Source: Chlorogloea purpurea SAG 13.99 (GTDB lineage: Bacteria; Cyanobacteriota; Cyanobacteriia; Cyanobacteriales; Microcystaceae). From it: DNA of 64,000 bases. Positions 27,746 through 36,450 of the stretch are shown piece by piece (position 1 is the stretch's first letter; each line of letters opens with the position of its first letter). The notes under the pieces are model-generated. The model saw nothing but the letters and a program-made list of their open reading frames with translations. It was not told the origin of the DNA and made no database searches. The translations under genes were made by a program, and so were the position numbers. The stretch lies in assembly GCA_016903695.1 (NCBI GenBank), contig JADQBB010000006.1:62001-126000 (forward strand), written 5' to 3'.

Positions 27746-29224
27746 TTATTGCCACCCGGAAACGATCGGTTTAAGGTCTAAATGAGAGTCTACCAGATCG
27801 GCCATAGCATCTAGCATGATCTCCCGTTGCCCCGCGTAATTACCGATAGCCGTGGGTAAAGGCGGCAAGCCGCGCCGATCGCGCAGACAATTCAACCAAC
27901 CGCGTCGCCAGGCACCATTATCGAACAAGCCGTGTAAATAACAGCCCCAAGTAGCGAAACTTTTATGAACTATGCCCAGGGTCGGGTCGCTATTAAAAAG
28001 AAAATGATGATCGATCGTATTTCCCAAGGTACTCTTACCATTATGGATCTCGTAGCCCTCCACCGGTAAACCCTTTTCCGGATAATCAGCCATCAACTCA
28101 CGTCGCCCCGTCACCTTATCGGCGGTAATAACCGTGTGAATCGGTAATAAACCCAACCCCTTCAATTCCCTATCCTCACCTTCCAAACCGTCAGGATCGC
28201 TAATACTCTCCCCTAACATCTGATAACCGCCACAGATACCGAAAATCACCCCGCCTGAAGCGTGATAATCCCGCAACCTTTCGGCCATACCGCTAGAATA
28301 CAACGCCCCTAAATCCCCTATAGATGTTTTTGACCCTGGAATGATCACCGCGTCGGGATAACCGAGAGATTCTTCTAAACCCACGTATTTAACCTTTACC
28401 GAAGCTTCCGCACCCAGGGGGTCAAAGTCGGTAAAATTGGCTATGCGGGGCAATCTTAACACGCTGACCTCTAACTCGGCACTTCTTTTGCGCCCAGGTT
28501 GGTCGAATAAAGAAAGGGAATCTTCCGCCGGTAAAGGAATATCAGTCCATGGTAAAATGCCGATAACGGGGATGCCCGTATATTCTTCCAACCAGGTGAT
28601 GCCCGAATCCAAGAGAGATTTCTGGCCGCGAAACTTATTGATGACGATGCCCTTGATCAACCTCACTTCTTCGGGGTCTAATAGGGCTAAAGTGCCCACT
28701 ACATGAGCGAAAGCACCACCTCGATCGATGTCCACCACCAGAATAGTCGGCGCGTTAAGGTACTTGGCCACCCTCATATTAGTCAAATCCCGATGCTTGA
28801 GATTGATTTCGGCCGGGCTACCCGCGCCCTCGCAGACGATAACATCGTAAATTGCCCCCAGAGTATCTAGAGAAGCGGTGATGGTTTGCCAACCTCGATC
28901 GAAATAATCCCGATAATAATCGCTGGCGGTGGTAACACCTACGGCCGCCCCTTTAATGATCACCTGGGAGGTCATATTACCCTGGGGTTTCAGGAGAATC
29001 GGATTCATGTCCACCGTCGGGGATACTTTGGCCGCCCAGGCCTGCACCGCCTGGGCGTAACCGATTTCCCCCCCGGAATCGGTGACATAAGCATTGAGGG
29101 CCATATTCTGCCCTTTGAAAGGACATACCCGGAAACCCTGGCGACTGAAAAGGCGACAGAGGGCGGTAGTTAAGAAAGATTTACCGGCGTGGGAGGTTGT
29201 ACCCACGATCATCACTCCTTTCAT
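27746..29224 (-). CDS. cobQ: Cobyric acid synthase
   Basis: 492 residues, full length for the family. The N-terminal dethiobiotin-synthetase-like ATPase has MIVGTTSHAGKSFLTTALCRLFSRQG and FKGQNMALNA. The C-terminal class I glutamine amidotransferase-like domain has the nucleophile motif GVIFGICGGYQMLG and YEIHNGKST. CobQ amidates the b, d, e and g carboxylates of adenosylcobyrinic acid a,c-diamide using glutamine and ATP, in cobalamin (pseudocobalamin in most cyanobacteria) synthesis. It overlaps the upstream small gene by four bases. I saw no cobalamin riboswitch upstream. Confidence 0.97.
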   Translation of the reverse strand: MKGVMIVGTTSHAGKSFLTTALCRLFSRQGFRVCPFKGQNMALNAYVTDSGGEIGYAQAVQAWAAKVSPTVDMNPILLKPQGNMTSQVIIKGAAVGVTTASDYYRDYFDRGWQTITASLDTLGAIYDVIVCEGAGSPAEINLKHRDLTNMRVAKYLNAPTILVVDIDRGGAFAHVVGTLALLDPEEVRLIKGIVINKFRGQKSLLDSGITWLEEYTGIPVIGILPWTDIPLPAEDSLSLFDQPGRKRSAELEVSVLRLPRIANFTDFDPLGAEASVKVKYVGLEESLGYPDAVIIPGSKTSIGDLGALYSSGMAERLRDYHASGGVIFGICGGYQMLGESISDPDGLEGEDRELKGLGLLPIHTVITADKVTGRRELMADYPEKGLPVEGYEIHNGKSTLGNTIDHHFLFNSDPTLGIVHKSFATWGCYLHGLFDNGAWRRGWLNCLRDRRGLPPLPTAIGNYAGQREIMLDAMADLVDSHLDLKPIVSGWQ

Positions 29225-29619
29225 AACGGTAATGATAACCAGCGGTTGAGACTATTGATGATTTTTTCCCAGAGAGAAGGTTTAGGAATGATTTGACCTT
29301 GCCATCTATCTAATAAGATTCTCCCCAGTGGGGTTAGACGGAAACTATCGGTTATCCCCTGCCCGTCTACTTCCCGGCGCAGGATACCCACTTTGATCAG
29401 CCAGAGGAGATTACTTTCGGCCCTGGCTTCAGAAATTGCTTTAAGAGTGTACTTCGCCTTGACTCCTGCGTCCCCGGCGATGTTTTGTAGGGGTATGCTA
29501 TTACTGACCATCGCGCCGAAAAGAGGAATTTGGAAAGGGCTACAACGCCAGGCTTGATCGGCTCTTGTTATAGTAGCGATCGGATAAGTTAAAGATTTTG
29601 ATAGGGTAGATAGGGTCAT
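29221..29619 (-). CDS. Conserved cyanobacterial protein of unknown function
   Basis: 132 residues with no membrane segment or signal peptide. It begins MTLSTLSKSLTYPIATITRADQAWRCSPFQ and has a central KYTLKAISEARAESNLLWLIKVGILRREVDG region that looks like a small winged-helix or helical bundle. It resembles the cyanobacterial family named Npun_F0494, an identification from memory. It overlaps cobQ by four bases (ATGA) and starts the three-gene cobQ-ferredoxin run. The function is unknown. Confidence 0.7.
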   Translation of the reverse strand: MTLSTLSKSLTYPIATITRADQAWRCSPFQIPLFGAMVSNSIPLQNIAGDAGVKAKYTLKAISEARAESNLLWLIKVGILRREVDGQGITDSFRLTPLGRILLDRWQGQIIPKPSLWEKIINSLNRWLSLPL

Positions 29620-29874
29620 GATCGGGGGAAAACTCTTGTTAAATTATTGTTACATTAACACCCCCCGACCTGCAGAAAAAGATCGGGCTACAGCCGGAAA
29701 GATCTGGCACACAGAACCGCATCACCGCTAAAAGCAAAAGATACAATGAAGCAGTACAGAATTACGAACAAAAATAAAGGCTATTGTTAATTCTTTCCTT
29801 GCCAGTATTGTCAGCTTGCAATCGAAAGATTTTTCACAAGCCATTACAGTAAAAAATACGCCAATATTAAGACC
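29620..29874. other. Divergent intergenic region with two adjacent hairpins
   Basis: This region separates the minus-strand cobQ run from the plus-strand SIMPL gene. It contains CCCGA (29664-29668) pairing with TCGGG (29683-29687). Directly after that comes a compact six-pair hairpin at 29693-29708 (GCCGGA/TCTGGC, one wobble pair, loop AAGA). On either strand they could form a structured leader. No cobalamin-riboswitch core was recognised. Promoters are not clear by eye. Confidence 0.4.
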
Positions 29875-30576
29875 ATGAAACTGAAACCCCTAGCAATTGG
29901 GTTATTAGCCGCCACCGTTTTTTTCACCAGTCCCAGTTTACCCAGTATGGCCCAAGAAAGATTAACTCGCGTGATTACCGTCACCGGCGAAGGCACGGAA
30001 AATATCCCCACCACCCTTACTAAAGTGCAATTAGGAGTAGAGGTACAGGGTAGCAATGCCGAAGCGGTACAGAAAGAAGTAGCCACTAGAAGTAACGGAG
30101 TCGTGAACTTTTTGCGGGGGCGCAACGTGGAAAAATTAGAAACCACGGGGATTCAATTACAGCCGGTTTATGACTACAGCCAGAATCAACGGCGCTTGAC
30201 GGGCTACGTGGGTAGCAATATCGTCAGTTTTCAGATCAAGACCGAGGCCATCGGTAATTTACTCGATGAATCCGTGAAAGCTGGGGCCACCCGTATCGAT
30301 AACGTTAGTTTCTTAGCCGCCGATGAAGCGGTGAATGGAGCGAGGCAACAAGCTTTAGTAGAAGCGACTCAAGACGCACAAAAGCAAGCCGATACGGTAT
30401 TAAAAGCTTTAGGATTAACCCGCAAAGAAATCGTTACTATAACGATCAACGGTGGGAATACTCCCGTGCCCGCACCCAGGGCTATGGCGATGAAAGCGGC
30501 CGATAGCGCACCCAGTCCGGTAATAGGCGGGGAACAAAGCGTTAGTGCTTCCGTGACTCTACAAATTAGTTATTGA
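29875..30576 (+). CDS. Secreted SIMPL-domain (DUF541) protein
   Basis: 233 residues with a signal peptide (MKLKPLAIGLLAATVFFTSPSLPSMA, cleavage before QE). The mature part is a SIMPL/DUF541 domain: ITVTGEGTENIPTTLTKVQLGVEVQG, GIQLQPVYDYSQNQRRLTGYVGSN, and ARQQALVEATQDAQKQADTVLKALGL. Members are periplasmic or surface proteins of poorly known function. The 3' end overlaps the convergent transporter gene by seven bases. The family is certain; the role is not. Confidence 0.9.
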   Translation: MKLKPLAIGLLAATVFFTSPSLPSMAQERLTRVITVTGEGTENIPTTLTKVQLGVEVQGSNAEAVQKEVATRSNGVVNFLRGRNVEKLETTGIQLQPVYDYSQNQRRLTGYVGSNIVSFQIKTEAIGNLLDESVKAGATRIDNVSFLAADEAVNGARQQALVEATQDAQKQADTVLKALGLTRKEIVTITINGGNTPVPAPRAMAMKAADSAPSPVIGGEQSVSASVTLQISY

Positions 30577-31502
30577 AAAAGCAGGAAGATACCGCCCAAG
30601 GCGATGATAACCCCGACGATCGCCCTGGGGGTAATTTTATCACCGAGAAAAGCAACGATCGGCAGTACGAACAGGGGACTAGTAGCCAGTAGGGTTTGGG
30701 CGATACCCACCGGCGAGTATTGTAGGGAAGTTTGCTGTAACCAGATGCCCAAATAGGTACTGATAAAAGCGGAAGCGACTATTATCCCGAATAAACGCCA
30801 CGACGGGACGATCGCTCCTCCCCTCTCTCGTGGAGGATTGAATAGAAGTAAAATAAAGATTGCCACCATCGCGGCGGCGATTCTCAGTAACGTACTCCAT
30901 AGAGACGACAGCCCGGAAAGTAACAGGGCGTGACGGGATAATACCGCCCCCGTCGCCTGACAGAAAGCAGCGAAGAGGGCCCAGTACACACCGCCCCACC
31001 CTTGGGGAGACTCAATATTAGTATTAACACCAGCGCGCTCGGAAATTACCCACGCCACGCCTAGAATCGTCAAGAAGATCCCTCCCCACGCCGTGGGTTT
31101 GAGAGTTTCACCCAAGAATACTTGAGCTAGAACAGCACCGATAGGAGGCGCGAGGGTTTCTAATAATAAAGTGCGCCGCGCCCCGATAGAATTGAGGGCG
31201 TTGAAATAGGCGGTATCGCCGATACCAATCCCGATAACACCGCTGATCAATAATAAAAAAATAGCGGGGTTATTATCCCAAACCACCGGCTGTTGCAATA
31301 GCAACAGAGTAATCACCAGATAAAAGAGCGCCGCTATACCCTTGAATAAATTCAACAACAAAGGGGGGATAGACTGACCTAAATAAGTGTAAATAGTAGA
31401 AGAAACCGCCCACAGGAAAGCCGCCGATAAAGCGGCTAACTCACCAATATAATTAGTCATCAGACGAGAGAGAAAAGAGCATTTAAAAAGCGAAAAGGGC
31501 AT
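30570..31502 (-). CDS. EamA/DMT-family membrane transporter
   Basis: Up to 310 residues; a start at the ATG at 31460 (MTNYIGELAALSAAFLWA) would give 296 and fits the family better. Ten hydrophobic segments occur as two EamA repeats, each with the proline/glycine-rich end typical of drug/metabolite transporters (for example GIGDTAYFNALNSIGARRTLLLETLAP and YSPVGIAQTLLATSPLFVLPIVAF). It is an inner-membrane exporter or importer of unknown small molecules. It lies 37 bases after psaJ on the same strand and may receive psaFJ read-through. Confidence 0.9.
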   Translation of the reverse strand: MPFSLFKCSFLSRLMTNYIGELAALSAAFLWAVSSTIYTYLGQSIPPLLLNLFKGIAALFYLVITLLLLQQPVVWDNNPAIFLLLISGVIGIGIGDTAYFNALNSIGARRTLLLETLAPPIGAVLAQVFLGETLKPTAWGGIFLTILGVAWVISERAGVNTNIESPQGWGGVYWALFAAFCQATGAVLSRHALLLSGLSSLWSTLLRIAAAMVAIFILLLFNPPRERGGAIVPSWRLFGIIVASAFISTYLGIWLQQTSLQYSPVGIAQTLLATSPLFVLPIVAFLGDKITPRAIVGVIIALGGIFLLFQ

Positions 31503-31539
31503 AGTCTTAACTATACCCTCTCAATAATCCAAGTAAAAT

Positions 31540-31668
31540 TTATCCTAGAGGATGGAATAAAAGGTCTGGATAAAAACGATTGAATTCAATCAAAAGACCT
31601 GCGGTAACAGTTAACAGAGCCATGATTAAAACTGGTGCGGTGGAAAGAAATTTGACTAATCCGTCCAT
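31540..31668 (-). CDS. psaJ: Photosystem I subunit IX (PsaJ)
   Basis: A 42-residue protein, below the usual ORF length cut-off. It reads [20 protein letters not shown], then [22 protein letters not shown]. It has a single membrane helix and the conserved [12 protein letters not shown] end of PsaJ, a chlorophyll-binding small subunit beside PsaF in the thylakoid membrane. A strong AGGAGA ribosome site precedes the ATG at 31668. It follows psaF by 33 bases in the usual psaF-psaJ operon. Confidence 0.97.
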   Translation of the reverse strand: MDGLVKFLSTAPVLIMALLTVTAGLLIEFNRFYPDLLFHPLG

Positions 31669-31701
31669 TAAAGTTCTCCTATGGGGTATACGAAAGAAAA
31701 A

Positions 31702-32196
31702 TTAGCGAGGTGAAACGGGGATTTTGGAATCATCGACCACTAATTTACCGCTTTGAAATTCTTGTAAAGCGGCGAGGGGCCAGATGAAGCCACTTAGCAT
31801 TTTACCGATAGCCAAAGGCACATCGATCATGACTTCTTTCATTTCGGGGTTACTACCTTTTTGAATGTCAATCAGGTAAGCACGACCTACCCAGCCAATC
31901 CATCCGGCGATATACAGGAAGAGTATGCTAGGAATGAAGAAATCTCCCATGTGATCCCAACGACCATCTACAATAAGATGGGGGTAGCCTTCGGGGCCGC
32001 AGAGGGCTTCTGAATAACGCTGAGCGCGATTGGCTCCCGATTGGGGGTCTTCTGTAGTGTTACGGAAAGTTTTTGCTTTCTGTTGGAAAGCAGGAGACTC
32101 ACTACAGGGAGTCAGATTAGCCAGATCAGCCGAGGCACTGGGGGCAAAATTACACCAGAGGGTAACTACCAGAATTAAAGCCAACAATTTTCGCAT
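31702..32196 (-). CDS. psaF: Photosystem I subunit III (PsaF)
   Basis: 164 residues from the ATG at 32196. An open frame to 32250 exists but the signal peptide starts here ([23 protein letters not shown]), with AGGA upstream. The mature protein has [19 protein letters not shown], the lumenal cysteine pair (TPC and EALC) and membrane segments around [23 protein letters not shown]. PsaF lies on the lumenal edge of photosystem I and in plants and algae helps dock plastocyanin or cytochrome c6. It is first of the psaF-psaJ operon, behind a good promoter at 32271-32299. Confidence 0.97.
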   Translation of the reverse strand: MRKLLALILVVTLWCNFAPSASADLANLTPCSESPAFQQKAKTFRNTTEDPQSGANRAQRYSEALCGPEGYPHLIVDGRWDHMGDFFIPSILFLYIAGWIGWVGRAYLIDIQKGSNPEMKEVMIDVPLAIGKMLSGFIWPLAALQEFQSGKLVVDDSKIPVSPR

Positions 32197-32270
32197 AAAT
32201 TGTGTCCTATTGTGACGAAAGTTAATTTTTTTTCTGCAAAACACGAACAATTCATTCGTACACCCAAAAA

Positions 32271-32299
32271 ATATTACTCTGTCGCGCGATCGGAGTAAA
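32271..32299 (-). promoter_or_regulatory. Sigma-70-type promoter of psaF-psaJ
   Basis: On the minus strand TTTACT (complement of 32294-32299) and TAATAT (complement of 32271-32276) are separated by exactly 17 bases. A start near 32264 would give a leader of about 68 bases before the psaF ATG. Good agreement with the consensus; not experimentally supported. Confidence 0.5.
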
Positions 32300-32343
32300 G
32301 TTTAAATTACAAAAAGTAGTCTTTCTTAGCAAATTACCAGACA

Positions 32344-33369
32344 ATGCCAACTATCTTAGCAATCGAAACCAGTTGTGATGAAACGGCTGTAGCAATTGTT
32401 AACAATCGTGAAGTTTATAGTAGTATCGTGGCTTCTCAAATCGATTCACACTCGCCCTATGGGGGGGTAGTGCCAGAGATAGCCTCACGCCAACATTTAG
32501 AAACTATAAATATTTGTATTGAAAAAGCTCTATGCCAATCGGGGTTGGACTGGGCCGGTATTGACGGGATCGCCGCCACGGTAGCACCGGGGTTAGTGGG
32601 GGCTTTAATGGTGGGGATGACGGCGGCGAAAACTCTCGCTATCCTACATCATAAGCCCTTTATCGGGGTACATCACCTGGAAGGTCATATCTATGCCTCT
32701 TATCTCGCAGAGGAGGCTTTAAAGCCTCCTTTTTTATGTTTACTAGTGTCGGGAGGTCATACGAGTTTGATCGGGGTGAAAGATTGCGGCGATTACGAGA
32801 TGTTGGGGTCAACTCTCGACGACGCGGCCGGGGAAGCTTTCGATAAAGTGGCCCGCCTGTTGTCTTTAAGTTATCCTGGGGGGCCAGTGATCGATCGTAT
32901 TTCTCAACAAGGCAACCCGAAAAGATTCCCCTTACCTCCGGGAAAAGTGGGCGGATACGATTACAGTTTCAGCGGTTTGAAAACGGCGGTATCGCGACTG
33001 GTGGAAAAGTTACGCTCGTTCGGGGAATTACCGACGGCGGATTTAGCGGCGAGTTTTCAAGAAACTGTAGCGCGCGCGTTGACGAAAAAAACGATCGCCT
33101 GTGCTTTAGACCGCGGTTTCTCCACCATCGCCATCGGTGGCGGTGTAGCGGCTAATAGCTGTTTGAGACAACATCTTCAAACAGCAGCCCTCGCTCACAA
33201 CCTACAGGTTTATTTCCCACCGCTGAAACTCTGTACCGATAACGCGGCGATGATCGGCTGTGCGGCTGCCGACCATTTCGCTCGAGGTCACGTTTCCCCC
33301 CTCTCTTTGGGAGTCTCCTCCCGTCTTCCTATCACCGAGGTCATGTCGTTATATGCTGGGATTTCTTAA
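32344..33369 (+). CDS. tsaD: tRNA N6-threonylcarbamoyladenosine transferase TsaD
   Basis: 341 residues, family length. TsaD transfers threonylcarbamoyl to A37 of ANN-decoding tRNAs together with TsaB and TsaE. Visible motifs are [15 protein letters not shown] at the start, the metal-binding [33 protein letters not shown], and [11 protein letters not shown] near the end. The gene contains a perfect 20-base palindrome with a following T-run at 32711-32735, written up as a finding. It overlaps truB downstream by 17 bases. Confidence 0.97.
   Translation: MPTILAIETSCDETAVAIVNNREVYSSIVASQIDSHSPYGGVVPEIASRQHLETINICIEKALCQSGLDWAGIDGIAATVAPGLVGALMVGMTAAKTLAILHHKPFIGVHHLEGHIYASYLAEEALKPPFLCLLVSGGHTSLIGVKDCGDYEMLGSTLDDAAGEAFDKVARLLSLSYPGGPVIDRISQQGNPKRFPLPPGKVGGYDYSFSGLKTAVSRLVEKLRSFGELPTADLAASFQETVARALTKKTIACALDRGFSTIAIGGGVAANSCLRQHLQTAALAHNLQVYFPPLKLCTDNAAMIGCAAADHFARGHVSPLSLGVSSRLPITEVMSLYAGIS
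32711..32735 (+). repeat. Terminator-like palindrome inside tsaD
   Basis: AGGAGGCTTTAAAGCCTCCT (32711-32730) is a perfect 20-base palindrome whose last T begins a six-base T-run ending at 32735. It has the form of an intrinsic terminator but lies in frame in the coding sequence ([10 protein letters not shown]). Whether it terminates transcription is unknown. Confidence 0.7.
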
Positions 33370-34231
33370 TCTTGATAAACCCCCTGGTTGGACTTCTCAC
33401 GATTGCGTGGCCAAGGTGAGAAGTATTTTGAAAACTAAACGGGTGGGACACGGCGGGACACTCGACCCTATGGCAACGGGTGTTTTACCGATAGCCGTAG
33501 GACAGGCCACCCGATTACTACCTTATCTGCCCGAAAATAAAGCTTATCGGGCTTCAATCAAATTCGGTGTCACCACTACCACCGATGACGTGGAAGGGGA
33601 AATTATTACTTCTTCCCCCTGTCATGATCTGCGATTAGAAGAAGTTGCGCCCTATTTACAGCACTTCCTGGGCAAGATCGAACAGATTCCCCCCATGTAT
33701 AGCGCGATTCAAGTTAACGGGCAGAGATTGTACAAGTTAGCCCGTCAGTCCCAAACTATCGACGTGCCGAGTCGAGAAGTAGAAATATACAGGATACAGG
33801 TACTGGGTTGGCAAGAGGGCGAGTTTCCCTTGTTGGAAGTATCGATCGCTTGCGGCAGTGGTACTTATATACGCTCGATCGCGCGGGATCTGGGTAAGAT
33901 GCTCCACAGGGGAGCCACTTTAGCGAGTTTAAGCCGAACTTCGAGTTGCGGAATGGAATTAGATGGGAGTGTGACTCTCGATCGTCTCTCAGAGGCTAAA
34001 AACTCGGCTTTAATTCCTCCCTCCGCAGTTCTCGCCTATTTAAAATCGCTGATATTATCAGACCAGGAAGTTAAAAAATGGCTACAGGGACAGAAATTAT
34101 CTTTAAGTTCCGGTGAGACTCCCGATAGTTTCGTGGGAGTTTATTCCGAAGCAGAGCAATTTCTAGGAATTGGTACGGTGCAGATAAATGAGGATAGCTA
34201 TGAGTTGCGTCCTAAAGTCGTCCTAGCATGA
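33353..34231 (+). CDS. truB: tRNA pseudouridine-55 synthase
   Basis: 292 residues from the ATG at 33353. A longer frame from 33260 lies inside tsaD, and the family starts at [15 protein letters not shown]. TruB converts U55 of the tRNA T-arm to pseudouridine. The catalytic aspartate is in [19 protein letters not shown]. Further motifs are [39 protein letters not shown] and [12 protein letters not shown]. It overlaps the tsaD 3' end by 17 bases, so the two are probably translated from one message. Confidence 0.97.
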   Translation: MLGFLNLDKPPGWTSHDCVAKVRSILKTKRVGHGGTLDPMATGVLPIAVGQATRLLPYLPENKAYRASIKFGVTTTTDDVEGEIITSSPCHDLRLEEVAPYLQHFLGKIEQIPPMYSAIQVNGQRLYKLARQSQTIDVPSREVEIYRIQVLGWQEGEFPLLEVSIACGSGTYIRSIARDLGKMLHRGATLASLSRTSSCGMELDGSVTLDRLSEAKNSALIPPSAVLAYLKSLILSDQEVKKWLQGQKLSLSSGETPDSFVGVYSEAEQFLGIGTVQINEDSYELRPKVVLA

Positions 34232-34260
34232 GATTTTTTCCGTAGCTGTCATCGATCGGT

Positions 34261-35337
34261 TTACCGCTGACTTTTGCGACTTGGAAAACTGCGTATTAAA
34301 TCCGCTAACCGTCCGGCACTATCTTTAACCGCTAAGTTTTCGGTTTTTTCTCTCATGGTTTGTAAAGTCCCCGGAGAGGCGATCAATTCTTTGACTAGCT
34401 CACCCAGTTGCTGTGACGTGATCTCATTCTGCCTATAAAGATACGCAGCACCACCCTTGGCGAACGCTTGAGCGTTATAAAACTGATGATCTTCGGCGGC
34501 GAAGGGATAGGGAATCAATATTGATGGTGTGCCGGTGATCGCTAATTCCGTTAAGGTTCCCGAACCGGAACGGCTAACCGCTAGATCCGCTCTTTGAAAT
34601 AAACCGGCCATGTTTTCGTAAAAAGGTAATTCGATGTACTGGGGGTGTTTTAAAGCGCCCCGATTCGGGTCTTTCTCCCCTGTTAAATGCACGATGTAAG
34701 CACCCGTGTCGAACCACCGGGGGGCGCTGGTGCGAATTAAATCGTTTAGGGCGATCGCTCCTTGGGAACCTCCCACCACTACGATAAGAAAGGCGGAGGG
34801 AGGTACAGGTAAATCTAACTCTTGCGGGGAGCGAAATTGTTCTCTGACGGGAGTGCTAACCCATTTGGTGTTCACCCCCGGTAAGTATTGGGCGGCTTCG
34901 GCAAACCCCAAGGCCACTACATCACAAAACCGGCTCAAAAAACGGGTCACTTTCCCTGGAATAGAATTGGATTCGTGTAAGATAACCGGAATATTTAACC
35001 ATCGGGCTGCCAAGATCGAGGGCCCCGCTATATAACCGCCCGTGGTGAACAGCACATCTATTTGTTTCTCCTGCAAGAGTTTTTTCACCGTTAAGACCGC
35101 TCCCAACTGGCGAGTTAATATTTTGATCGTTTTCAGTCCAGGGCGGCTCTGGAAGCCCTCTATGGCGATGGTATGGAGGAGATATTGATCCGGTACTAAA
35201 CCCGTTTCTAAACGATCGGGCACTCCCAGCCACTCGATCGCGTATTCCGGTAGCTGTTCGGCGACGGCGAGAGCGGGAAATAAATGACCACCGGTGCCAC
35301 TAGCGGCGATCAGTAGACGGGGTGTGGTTTGATTCAT
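34261..35337 (-). CDS. murG: UDP-GlcNAc:lipid I N-acetylglucosaminyltransferase MurG
   Basis: 358 residues from the ATG at 35337. An open frame to 35538 would add a 67-residue extension that overlaps the divergent gene and does not look like MurG. MurG adds GlcNAc to lipid I to make lipid II at the inner membrane. Motifs seen are LLIAASGTGGHLFPALAVAEQL, FTTGGYIAGPSILAARWLNIPVILHESNSIPG, VVVGGSQGA, and the donor loop RSGSGTLTELAITGTPSILIPYPFAAEDHQ. It is divergent from the gene at 35381, with 43 bases between starts. Confidence 0.96.
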   Translation of the reverse strand: MNQTTPRLLIAASGTGGHLFPALAVAEQLPEYAIEWLGVPDRLETGLVPDQYLLHTIAIEGFQSRPGLKTIKILTRQLGAVLTVKKLLQEKQIDVLFTTGGYIAGPSILAARWLNIPVILHESNSIPGKVTRFLSRFCDVVALGFAEAAQYLPGVNTKWVSTPVREQFRSPQELDLPVPPSAFLIVVVGGSQGAIALNDLIRTSAPRWFDTGAYIVHLTGEKDPNRGALKHPQYIELPFYENMAGLFQRADLAVSRSGSGTLTELAITGTPSILIPYPFAAEDHQFYNAQAFAKGGAAYLYRQNEITSQQLGELVKELIASPGTLQTMREKTENLAVKDSAGRLADLIRSFPSRKSQR

Positions 35338-35380
35338 CTGGGGTAAGATAAGCTCATATACCTGTTTAATACGAGCGACG

Positions 35381-36187
35381 ATGTTTAACCCTAGAATACT
35401 CCACAAGCGCTTTTTTTCTAAATCGGGCCTTTGGTCTTTATCTTTACTATTGGGTTTAGGAATGACTTTAGGATTGGCCTCTCTCGCCCGTGCCGATAAA
35501 TCGGATACCGCGCCCGTGGAGTTGAAAACTCTTATCAATGAAATTCAAGCTGCCGCCGATCGTCGTGATGTTAAGGCGGTAATGTCTTTTTATAGCCCGG
35601 AATTTACTAATTCTGATGGTTTGAATTTTGAAAGAACGAAAAAGGCTTTAACCAATCTCTGGGGGCGATACAGCTCTATTAAGTACAATACTACCATCCA
35701 ATCTTGGGAACGCTCCGGTAATAAGTTAGTCGCGGAAACGGTGACGGAAATAGAAGGCACGACAAATAAGGTGGGTCGAGATATGAACATGAAGGCCAGC
35801 ATCCGCTCCCGCCAGACCTTCGTGGCTAATAAGTTAGTATCTCAAGATATTTTAAGCGAGCGGATACAATTGTTCTCTGGCAAGACTCCCCCGAAAATCG
35901 AAGTTCGTCTGCCCGAGCGAGTTAAAGTAGGGCAACAGTTCGATTTTGACGTGATCGTTCTTGACCCCATCGGCGATAATCTTCTGGCCGGTACGGCTAT
36001 AGATGAGAAAGTGGATTTGGAGCGCTATTTGAACCCGAAAACGATCGATCTGGAGTTATTGCCCGCGGGAGGGGTTTTTAAAAGGGTTAAAGCGGCTACA
36101 ACCCCTGAGAAACGTTGGCTGTCGGCCCTGTTAATTCAAGGCGATGGGATGGTTCTAGTCACTCAAAGGGTTCTCGTGGAAAAGTAA
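35381..36187 (+). CDS. Secreted NTF2-like protein of unknown function
   Basis: 268 residues with a signal peptide (hydrophobic GLWSLSLLLGLGMTLGLASLARA, cleavage before DKS). Residues about 45-160 look like an NTF2/SnoaL-like fold: INEIQAAADRRDVKAVMSFYSPEF, WGRYSSIKYNTTIQSWERSG, RSRQTFVANKLVSQDI. The C-terminal half is beta-rich (PPKIEVRLPERVKVGQQFDF). It is likely periplasmic. Its tail overlaps the convergent small gene by 25 bases. The function is unknown. Confidence 0.75.
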   Translation: MFNPRILHKRFFSKSGLWSLSLLLGLGMTLGLASLARADKSDTAPVELKTLINEIQAAADRRDVKAVMSFYSPEFTNSDGLNFERTKKALTNLWGRYSSIKYNTTIQSWERSGNKLVAETVTEIEGTTNKVGRDMNMKASIRSRQTFVANKLVSQDILSERIQLFSGKTPPKIEVRLPERVKVGQQFDFDVIVLDPIGDNLLAGTAIDEKVDLERYLNPKTIDLELLPAGGVFKRVKAATTPEKRWLSALLIQGDGMVLVTQRVLVEK

Positions 36188-36435
36188 CGCTCTCTGTAGT
36201 AGTTCAAGATCGATTCTATTAAAGGTCGATCGCTTTCTTGCCACGTTTCGGTGTAATCAATTTGTAATCCCCCGATCTGACTCTGGCTATAGTCGAACTG
36301 TGAACCCGTCTGGGGTAATAGGGACGGAACCACTCCCTCCACCTGCCGCAGATGGGCTTCTATCTCTCGATAGATAGCCAGGGGTAAATCGGGGAAGATA
36401 ACCGTTCTCGTTTGGTTTTGGGCGACGGTATGCAA
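36163..36435 (-). CDS. Conserved small cyanobacterial protein, unknown
   Basis: 90 residues: MHTVAQNQTRTVIFPDLPLA, then IYREIEAHLRQVEGV and YTETWQESDRPLIESILNYYRERY. It is soluble and mixed alpha/beta, with no signal peptide. The strong predicted secondary structure and the compact position between two genes suggest a real gene, although its end overlaps the previous gene by 25 bases. I recognise no function. Confidence 0.6.
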   Translation of the reverse strand: MHTVAQNQTRTVIFPDLPLAIYREIEAHLRQVEGVVPSLLPQTGSQFDYSQSQIGGLQIDYTETWQESDRPLIESILNYYRERYFSTRTL

Positions 36436-36450
36436 TCTACAACTCCTTAA

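Noticed and set aside
29620-29874. Cobalamin riboswitch before the cobQ run
   Set aside because: No B12-box or conserved core could be recognised; only two simple hairpins are present.
35338-35538. 67-residue N-terminal extension of MurG
   Set aside because: Overlaps the divergent signal-peptide gene at 35381 and does not resemble MurG; the family start at 35337 fits.
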